Made by a program: the position numbers and the translations under genes
Shown here: piece after piece, positions 35,173-41,681 of the stretch
Layout of the letters: each line of letters starts with the position of its first letter
How positions within the stretch are numbered: the stretch's first letter is position 1
Notes under the pieces: generated by a model
Seen by the model: the letters and a program-made list of their open reading frames with translations, nothing else
Database searches by the model: none
Told to the model about the DNA's origin: nothing
DNA from: Johnsonella sp.
GTDB lineage: Bacteria; Bacillota; Clostridia; Lachnospirales; Lachnospiraceae
DNA length: 64,000 nucleotides
Direction: 5' to 3'
NCBI GenBank assembly: GCA_030529445.1
Contig: JAUMWW010000008.1
Location: forward strand, 35,978-99,977

Positions 35173-35193
35173 GGGAGGGGCTTTGCCCCTCCC
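35173..35193 (+). promoter_or_regulatory. GC-rich hairpin masking the ribosome site after mop
   Basis: GGGAGGGGC pairs perfectly with GCCCCTCCC around the loop TTT. The left arm is the only strong Shine-Dalgarno-like stretch before the next start, and no T run follows, so it is more likely an mRNA stabiliser or translational brake than a terminator. Confidence 0.6.
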
Positions 35194-35194
35194 G

Positions 35195-37510
35195 ATGGAA
35201 AGGCTGGTGCATAGGATGGATTTGGAAATGCTGAATTCGGAAAACATCAGTTCCCAGGAAATGCTGCATAGAGTGGAGGAGCTCTGTACTGCGGAAGAGG
35301 CGGCGGCTTGTACTGCGGCCTGCCCTTTGCATGTCGATGCGAGAGAATTATGCCGACTGATTGCGAAAAAAGAATATGAAGCGGCATTTAAGCTTTATCG
35401 AAAGCAGGTTTCTTTTCCGAAGATCCTCGGATATATCTGTGAGGCGCCGTGTAAAGATTTTTGTAAGAGAAAAGATCTCGGCGGTGCGATTTTGATCAAT
35501 GAACTGGAAAAAACCATGGTAAGAGAGATAAAGAAAGCGTCCAAGGCTCCCATGCTGATTTCCAAAAAGAAAGAAAAGGCAGCCGTGGTAGGAGGGGGAC
35601 TGAGGGGGCTGAGCTTCGCCTATGAGCTTGCGAGAAAAGGCTATGAGGTAAGCATTTACGAAAAAACAAAGAAGCTCGGAGGAAAGCTTTGGCAGATGAT
35701 TCCCGGGAAATTGCCCGAGGAAGCTTTTCATCAGGAAATACAAGTGCTCAGGGAATTGGGAGTCAGAGTAGAGTATGAGAGCGAGATCGAAGACGAGACA
35801 AAGCTGCTTGCTTCATATCAGGGAGTTTATGTATCTTTTTTATCCGAGAAAGGGGATGAAAAAGACCGGAATATTCTGAGGGCAGGGAAAAAGGAAGGGC
35901 AAAAAAGCAGCGCGGCACTGGAAATGCAGCAGGGAAAGAGCGCGGCAATCACAATGGACAGAATTTTTCAAAAAGTAAATACCGAGATAGGAAGGGAACG
36001 GGAAGGAAGCTATGAGAGCAGGCTTTTTACCAATCTGAGCAGGGTAGAGCCGAAGGAGCCCCTGCTTTTTTCGAATCCGGAGGGATATACGAAGGAGGAA
36101 GCCGCAGAAGAGGCGAAAAGATGCATACAGTGCAGATGCGATATCTGTATTGAGAAATGCGCGTTTTTACAAAAATACGGAAAAAATCCGAGGCAGTATG
36201 TAAGAGAAGTATATAATAATCTGGCGATTGCGATGGGAACGCATCATGCAAATAAAATGATCAATACCTGCGCCTTATGCAGCCAATGCGGGGCGCTTTG
36301 CCCGAACAGGCTGGATATGGCAAAAGTTTTTTTGGCAGCGAGACAGAGGATGCAGGAGAGCAGGAAGATGCCGCCCTCGGCATTTGAATTCGGGCTTCTA
36401 GATTTGGAACATAGTATGTCGGATCGTTTTTTTATGGCAAGCCATCAAAAATCATGTTCCGCTTCCGCATTTGCATTTTTTCCGGGCTGTCAGCTGCCGG
36501 CATCGGAGCCTTTGCTGGTAAAAGAAATTTACGGAGATTTATGCAGCCGCCTTGAGGGAGGTGTCGGGATTCTTCTTTCCTGCTGCGGTATTCCGGCATA
36601 TTGGGCAGGGAAAAAGGATGTTTTTGCAAAAAGCGGTGAACAGATACGAGGTGCATGGGAAGAGCTCGGAAAACCTCGTCTGATTACCGCCTGCCCCAAT
36701 TGCAGGAAAATGCTTGAAAAAATTCCGGGGATTGAGGCGGAGAGCATATTTGATCTGATCGAGGAGGGGAGGTTTTCGGACAAAAAAAAGGAGCAGAGAA
36801 AAATGCTGCTTCACCATGCCTGCGGTTCCAGATTTGACGAAAGGACAAAGCAAAGAGTAAGGGAACTTGCCGCTTCTCTCAATATAGAACTGCTCGAAAG
36901 AGGCTCCTCGGACAGGGAAAGCCCATGCTGCGGCTGGGGAGGTCTGGTTTCCTTATCGGATGAGGAAACGGCGGAGCAGATCAGAGATATCGCGGTAAAG
37001 CAGATGGAAGAGGGAGAGAATTATCCGATACTGACCTATTGCGTAAACTGCAGGGACAGATTTCTGAGAAAGGATAAGGAAGCCTTCCATCTTTTGGAAT
37101 TGCTTTACGAAGAGAGAACAAAAATAAAACATAGATTTCCCTTTTGGAGCGAGAGAAGAGACAATCGCACAGGCTTGAAAAGGGAGCTCTCAAAAGAACT
37201 GCGGGGACTTGTCATGGAAGAGAAAAAAAAGTTGAATTTGCTGATCGGAGAGGAACTGGAAGAAAAACTGGAAAGACTTCATATTCTGCGCAGCGATATC
37301 GAAGAGCTTATCGAGCATGCGCAGGAGAAGAAAAATTATTTCAGAGATCCCGAAACGGGAAGGCATATCGCATGCTACAGACCGGCAAATGTAAGTTTCT
37401 GGGTGGAATATGCCGTGGAAGAGGATGCTTATCGGATTTTCAATGCATATAGCCATAGGATGGATTTTGTCATGGATGAGGGGATAGAGAAGGGAGAAAA
37501 CGATGGCTGA
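35195..37510 (+). CDS. FAD/Fe-S oxidoreductase with CCG domains (pyridine nucleotide-disulfide oxidoreductase/dicluster-binding type)
   Basis: This protein of about 771 residues begins with a GltD-like Fe-S region ('CTAACPLHVDARELCRLI', 'CEAPCKDFCKR'), then a Rossmann FAD site 'AAVVGGGLRGLSFAYELA'. The usual second NAD(P) GxGxxG motif is not visible. Ferredoxin-like sites follow ('CIQCRCDICIEKC', 'CALCSQCGALCP'), then two CCG-type segments ('FFPGCQLPAS', 'SCCGIPAYW', 'ACPNCRKML', 'CCGWGGLVSL', 'YCVNCRDRF') and a helical C-terminus ending near the next gene. It probably takes electrons from Mop and passes them to a thiol or quinone pool. Start choices are 35195 and 35216; a TTG at 35183 lies in the hairpin loop. 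It overlaps the next gene by 8 nt. Confidence 0.82.
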   Translation: MERLVHRMDLEMLNSENISSQEMLHRVEELCTAEEAAACTAACPLHVDARELCRLIAKKEYEAAFKLYRKQVSFPKILGYICEAPCKDFCKRKDLGGAILINELEKTMVREIKKASKAPMLISKKKEKAAVVGGGLRGLSFAYELARKGYEVSIYEKTKKLGGKLWQMIPGKLPEEAFHQEIQVLRELGVRVEYESEIEDETKLLASYQGVYVSFLSEKGDEKDRNILRAGKKEGQKSSAALEMQQGKSAAITMDRIFQKVNTEIGREREGSYESRLFTNLSRVEPKEPLLFSNPEGYTKEEAAEEAKRCIQCRCDICIEKCAFLQKYGKNPRQYVREVYNNLAIAMGTHHANKMINTCALCSQCGALCPNRLDMAKVFLAARQRMQESRKMPPSAFEFGLLDLEHSMSDRFFMASHQKSCSASAFAFFPGCQLPASEPLLVKEIYGDLCSRLEGGVGILLSCCGIPAYWAGKKDVFAKSGEQIRGAWEELGKPRLITACPNCRKMLEKIPGIEAESIFDLIEEGRFSDKKKEQRKMLLHHACGSRFDERTKQRVRELAASLNIELLERGSSDRESPCCGWGGLVSLSDEETAEQIRDIAVKQMEEGENYPILTYCVNCRDRFLRKDKEAFHLLELLYEERTKIKHRFPFWSERRDNRTGLKRELSKELRGLVMEEKKKLNLLIGEELEEKLERLHILRSDIEELIEHAQEKKNYFRDPETGRHIACYRPANVSFWVEYAVEEDAYRIFNAYSHRMDFVMDEGIEKGENDG

Positions 37511-37715
37511 AGATTATTATAAAGAAGAAGAGCTCAGGCTTTGCTGTGCCCGCTGCAATCGTTTTCTGGAGATAAAATCGGTAACCTTGAGTTATATGGG
37601 CTCGGCTTTTCCGGTCAAGCTTCCCGCCTGCCCCGGCTGCGGGATGGTATATATCTCGGAAGCCCTCGCAAGCGGGCGCATGCTCCATGTAGAGAAGTCT
37701 TTGGAAGATAAGTAA
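37503..37715 (+). CDS. Small CxxC redox protein (DVU_1557-like)
   Basis: This 70-residue protein has two metal- or disulfide-type motifs, 'CCARC' and 'CPGCGMVY', typical of a small zinc ribbon or rubredoxin-like fold, and the middle 'VTLSYMGSAFPVKLPAC'. Its position between the FAD/Fe-S protein and the C-GCAxxG gene matches the Desulfovibrio DVU_1557 redox protein. It may bind zinc or iron and work as an electron or metal carrier in the Mop system. It starts within the preceding gene, with GGGAG upstream. Confidence 0.8.
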   Translation: MAEDYYKEEELRLCCARCNRFLEIKSVTLSYMGSAFPVKLPACPGCGMVYISEALASGRMLHVEKSLEDK

Positions 37716-37727
37716 GGAGGTCTTGAG

Positions 37728-38144
37728 ATGGATATCAGAGAAAGAATTCAGGAATTGATTTTACACGGCTATCATTGCAGCCAGATCATGATGCAGCTTT
37801 CTCTCGATCTGCGGGGCAGAGAAGAGGACTTTACGATAAGATCGCTGGGAGCTTTGGGAGGAGGAATGTTTGCACAGAGAACCTGCGGGACGCTTACGGG
37901 AGGAGTTGCACTGCTATCCTCATATTTTAAGCGAGGCGAGGGGGAGGCGGAGCCGACCGGCTACCAGGAATGCGCAAACCGGCTGGTGGAGTGGTTCGAA
38001 AAGGAACATGGGAGCATAGAGTGCAGGGATATCGTGGTTTTTAAAAAAGAGGAAATTTTAAAAGTCTGCCCCGGCATGATGGAGAGAACCTTTATCAAAT
38101 GTATGGAAATTTTGGAGGAAAAAGAAATTGATCCGGAAGAATGA
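37728..38144 (+). CDS. C-GCAxxG-C-C family redox protein (DVU_1555-like)
   Basis: This 138-residue protein carries the spaced cysteines of the C_GCAxxG_C_C family: 'GYHCSQIMM', 'GGGMFAQRTCGTLTGGV', 'SIECRDIV', 'KVCPGM' and 'KCMEIL'. Such proteins are probably redox-active or metal-binding and often sit next to Fe-S oxidoreductases. It has a strong AAGGAGG site. Its last 17 nt overlap the radical SAM fusion gene, which uses a TTG start. The partner and reaction are unknown. Confidence 0.85.
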   Translation: MDIRERIQELILHGYHCSQIMMQLSLDLRGREEDFTIRSLGALGGGMFAQRTCGTLTGGVALLSSYFKRGEGEAEPTGYQECANRLVEWFEKEHGSIECRDIVVFKKEEILKVCPGMMERTFIKCMEILEEKEIDPEE

Positions 38145-40137
38145 AGTAATTCATCAGACAAAGAGCCTTTGCCCGGACTGCTTGGAGCGCATAGATGCCT
38201 GCTATATCGCCAGAGGGGAAGAGATCTGGTTTTGTAAAGAATGCGCCAGACACGGAAGGTTTGAGAACAAGGTATGGAAGGGAAGGGAGAGCTTTATGCA
38301 AAATCTCTCCCTGCCCTCCTCGCAGGCGCCGGAAAAAGGGTATCAAAAGCCCATGCTTGGCTGTCCATATGACTGCGGAATTTGCAGCAACCATAAGCAA
38401 AAAACCTGCTGCGTGCTCTTCGAGGTATGCAGCATATGCAATTTAAGCTGCCCTGTTTGCTTTGCTTCTTCCGAGAGCAAGCTTTGTGAAGGAGGGTTTC
38501 CGTCTTTGAAGGAGATCGGCACATGGTATGATCTCCTGATGGAAAACGGGGGACCTTTCAATATACAGCTTTCGGGGGGAGAGCCCACGATGCGGGATGA
38601 TCTTTGCGAAATCATAAAATTGGGGAAGGAAAAGGGATTCAGTTTTTTTCAGCTCAATACCAACGGAATCAGAATAGGAAAAGAGGAGCATTATTTGCGG
38701 GAATTAAAAAAGGCGGGATTAAGTACCGTCTTTTTACAGTTTGATTCTCTGCATTCCCGGGATCTTTTAATGCTTCGGGGAAGAGATATTCTCGCACAAA
38801 AAAGGGCTGCGATCAAAAACTGTCAAAAGACGGGGCTCGGGGTCGTGCTCGTTCCCACCGTAATGCGGGGCTGCAACGAGGCACATCTGGGAGAAATTCT
38901 GGAATATGCCGCTTCGCAGATGCCAACCGTAAGAGGAGTGCATTTTCAGCCCATGAGTTATTTCGGAAGATACGAAAAGACTCCGGATAAAGAGGTCAGG
39001 ATCATACTGCCCGAGCTTTTGGAACTTTTGGAAGAGCAGACGGGGGGGAAGGTCAAAGCAAAAGATTTTTCTTACGGCAGCGCGGAGCACCCTCTTTGCT
39101 CCGCAAATGCGGATTATATCGTGCAAGAGGGAAGCTGGAAGGCAATCCGAAAGAAAAAAGCCCGCTGCTGTTCCTGCAGCAGCGATGCGGCAAGAGAAGC
39201 GGTCGCCCAAAAATGGAGCCTTGCAGAGAGCGCGCAGAGAGAAGAAAAAAAGACGGGCTGCTGCACGGATCTGAGCAGTCTGGATGCTTTTTTGGAGGAA
39301 AGACAAAAGCATACCCTCGCGATTTCCGCAATGGCATTTCAGGATGCATGGAATCTGGATTTGGAGAGGCTGCAAAGATGCTATATCCATATTGTCAGTC
39401 CGGATAAAAGACTGATTCCTTTTTGCGCCTATAATCTGAGCTCTTCCCAAGGCGTCTGCCTGTACAGAAAGAGGGAAAGACAAAGCTGCCCTTTGGAGGA
39501 GCTCATGGGACGGATTCGCCCGGGAGGGAGGGAGCTGACAAGGCGCGGGATCCGGCTTGCCGGATTGAAAAGAGGAGAGAGGCTTTTGGATATCGGCTGC
39601 GGAAGCGGAGAAAGCCTTGCGTTTTTAAGGAAAGATTGCGGAATAGATGCCAGAGGGATAGACAGTTCTTTGGAAATGGTACAAAGGGCAAGACAAAGAG
39701 ATCCTTTTTTGCCCGTGAGTCTGCGATCCGATCAGGAGGAAGAGGAGGGCTTAGCCGCTGCGGATGCGGTTTTGATGGAATGCGCATTTTCCGGCATTGC
39801 AGACAGGGAAGCTCTGCTAAGAAGGATTTACGAAAAGCTTAAGCCGGGAGGAAGGCTGATATTGAGCGATCTCTATGAAAAAGAAGGGGAGGATATCGCC
39901 GCATTCATCGAAAAACAGGGCTTTCAAGTGCTTGCATTTGAAGATCACAGCAAAACTCTCGGAGATCTGGCAATCGGGCTCATCATGAGATACGGTTCGA
40001 TCGAAGAGTTCAGAGAAAACATATGCAAAAGCTGCAAAAAATGCTGTCTTTCCGAAGGAAAGAGCTGGAAAAAGATCGGATATTATTTGCTTGCGGCAAA
40101 AAAAACAGAAAACAAAGAAGATCTAAAAGTTTTTTAG
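38128..40137 (+). CDS. Radical SAM protein fused to a class I methyltransferase (TrsS/TrsM-like, DVU_1556-like)
   Basis: This 669-residue protein begins with zinc-ribbon-like pairs ('CPDCLERIDAC', 'FCKECARHG', 'CPYDCGICSNHKQKTCC'). A radical SAM core follows ('CSICNLSCPVCF', 'NIQLSGGEPTMRDDL', 'FLQFDSLHSRDLLMLRG') with downstream cysteines 'CCSCSSD'. A SAM methyltransferase domain occupies about 470-640 ('LLDIGCGSGESLAFL', 'GIDSSLEMVQRA', 'LKPGGRLILSDLY'), with a terminal 'CKSCKKCC'. The N-terminal half resembles radical SAM enzymes of the tetraether-synthase-like group. The two activities are normally separate genes in Desulfovibrio Mop loci. Start TTG at 38128, 9 nt after GGAGG. The substrate is unknown. 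No in-frame TGA needs to be read through. Confidence 0.85.
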   Translation: MIRKNEVIHQTKSLCPDCLERIDACYIARGEEIWFCKECARHGRFENKVWKGRESFMQNLSLPSSQAPEKGYQKPMLGCPYDCGICSNHKQKTCCVLFEVCSICNLSCPVCFASSESKLCEGGFPSLKEIGTWYDLLMENGGPFNIQLSGGEPTMRDDLCEIIKLGKEKGFSFFQLNTNGIRIGKEEHYLRELKKAGLSTVFLQFDSLHSRDLLMLRGRDILAQKRAAIKNCQKTGLGVVLVPTVMRGCNEAHLGEILEYAASQMPTVRGVHFQPMSYFGRYEKTPDKEVRIILPELLELLEEQTGGKVKAKDFSYGSAEHPLCSANADYIVQEGSWKAIRKKKARCCSCSSDAAREAVAQKWSLAESAQREEKKTGCCTDLSSLDAFLEERQKHTLAISAMAFQDAWNLDLERLQRCYIHIVSPDKRLIPFCAYNLSSSQGVCLYRKRERQSCPLEELMGRIRPGGRELTRRGIRLAGLKRGERLLDIGCGSGESLAFLRKDCGIDARGIDSSLEMVQRARQRDPFLPVSLRSDQEEEEGLAAADAVLMECAFSGIADREALLRRIYEKLKPGGRLILSDLYEKEGEDIAAFIEKQGFQVLAFEDHSKTLGDLAIGLIMRYGSIEEFRENICKSCKKCCLSEGKSWKKIGYYLLAAKKTENKEDLKVF

Positions 40138-40138
40138 C

Positions 40139-40175
40139 TTGACTAAAATTTATTAAGGGTATAATATCTAGATAT
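40139..40175 (+). promoter_or_regulatory. Promoter and palindrome of the guanine deaminase/xdhABC operon
   Basis: TTGACT (40139-40144) and TATAAT (40160-40165) are 15 nt apart. A perfect palindrome ATATCTAGATAT (40164-40175) overlaps the -10 box, a likely repressor site. The rest of the 175-nt gap is AT-rich; no purine riboswitch consensus is seen. Confidence 0.5.
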
Positions 40176-40311
40176 AGAGTAAAGTGAACGTGAAAAAACA
40201 ATGCATATCAAAAAGATCTCATAATATAATAATACAATTTATCGCCTGTCCTTCTCTTTTTCAGCCGGTAAGATAGGAACCGATGTTTCGGATGAGGAAG
40301 GGAGTGATCAT

Positions 40312-41610
40312 ATGATGAATCAGATCAAGATGATAAAGGGAAATATTATCGACTGTGATAAGGATTTCAGTTTGAGGATCTCAGAAAAATCTTACCTGCT
40401 TTGGAACGAAGAGGGGATTATAGGCAGATATACCGAAGAAGAGCTGCCCGATTCTTACAGGCATCTTCCTCTCATTGATTATAAGGACAATCTCATCCTG
40501 CCCGGAATGACGGATCTGCACATCCACGCGCCGCAATATGCTTTCAGGGGAGTCGGTGCCGATTTGGAACTTCTTGACTGGCTTAATTGCTATACATTTT
40601 TGGAAGAAGCGAAATATAAAAACGAGAATTATGCAAGAGATGCATATCGAAGATTCGTAAAAGATTTAAAGGCCTCATTTACATGCAGAGCCTGTATTTT
40701 TGCTACCATACATCTTCCCGCGACGAAAATTCTGATGGATTTTTTAGAGGAGAGCGGGCTGATTACGATGGTCGGCAAGGTAAATATGGATAGAAACTGT
40801 ATGGAGGAGCTCAGGGAAAAGGATGCAAAGACTTCGGTGGAAGATACCGCAAGATGGATCGAAGATTGCAAAAAGAGGTATAAAAATACAAGAGCCATTA
40901 TTACACCGAGATTTATTCCGAGCTGCTCGGACCGCTTGATACGGGGCTTGGCGGGATTGAGAAAGAGAAGCAAAGCTCCGGCGCAAACCCATTTATCCGA
41001 AAACCCCGCGGAGGTAAGCTGGGTCGCCGAACTTTGCCCGGACAGCGATTTTTATCTGGATGCATATGATAAACGGGGGCTGCTCGAAGGATCTGAGAAA
41101 AATTCCGTGATCATGGCACATTGCGTGTATTCGGGGGAAGAAGAGATCGAAATGCTCAGGGAGAAAAAGATTTTTGTCGCACACTGCCCGCAATCCAATA
41201 CCAATCTTTCCTCGGGAATCGCTCCCGTCAGGGAGTTTTTAAACAGAGGAATCAAAATAGGGCTGGGCAGCGATATTGCCGCGGGGCATTCCATTTCACT
41301 GCTTCGGATTGCAGCGGAAGCGATAGCGGTATCCAAACTCAGATGGAGAATTCTGGATCCCGCCTTAAAACCGCTCGGCATAGAGGAGGCTTTTTACATC
41401 TTGACGAGGGGAGGCGGAGAGTTCTTCGGAAAGGTTGGAGCTTTTGAGGAGGGATTTGCAGCGGATATTCTGGTTCTGGATGATGAAGAGATCAGGGTAA
41501 AAGAATACGACAGCCCGAAGCAGAGATTGGAGAGAGTGATTTACTTATCGGAAAATATAAAGCTGAGAGATAAATATATTGCGGGAAGAAAGATAGATCT
41601 TGCTTCCTGA
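40312..41610 (+). CDS. guaD: Guanine deaminase
   Basis: This 432-residue amidohydrolase has 'LPGMTDLHIHAPQYAFRG', 'CIFATIHLPAT', 'PRFIPSCSDRL', 'QTHLSENPAE', 'AHCVYSGEEEIEML', 'HCPQSNTNLSSGI' and 'GLGSDIAAGHSIS', the full set of metal and substrate motifs of guanine deaminase. It converts guanine to xanthine and ammonia, feeding the dehydrogenase genes that follow. It is the first gene of the xdhABC-adenine deaminase-permease operon, with a ribosome site 'GGAAGGGAG'. Two tandem ATGs (40312, 40315) make the exact start ambiguous by one codon. Confidence 0.94.
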   Translation: MMNQIKMIKGNIIDCDKDFSLRISEKSYLLWNEEGIIGRYTEEELPDSYRHLPLIDYKDNLILPGMTDLHIHAPQYAFRGVGADLELLDWLNCYTFLEEAKYKNENYARDAYRRFVKDLKASFTCRACIFATIHLPATKILMDFLEESGLITMVGKVNMDRNCMEELREKDAKTSVEDTARWIEDCKKRYKNTRAIITPRFIPSCSDRLIRGLAGLRKRSKAPAQTHLSENPAEVSWVAELCPDSDFYLDAYDKRGLLEGSEKNSVIMAHCVYSGEEEIEMLREKKIFVAHCPQSNTNLSSGIAPVREFLNRGIKIGLGSDIAAGHSISLLRIAAEAIAVSKLRWRILDPALKPLGIEEAFYILTRGGGEFFGKVGAFEEGFAADILVLDDEEIRVKEYDSPKQRLERVIYLSENIKLRDKYIAGRKIDLAS

Positions 41611-41681
41611 GAGAACAGAAAGCGGATTTGCTTTTGAAGAAGCGTATGCGCAAAGAAGGCATACAAGGAGAGGAAATTTGC

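Noticed and set aside
40138..40311. Purine riboswitch ahead of guanine deaminase
   Set aside because: I could not find the conserved loop sequences or three-stem layout; the gap looks like a promoter region only.
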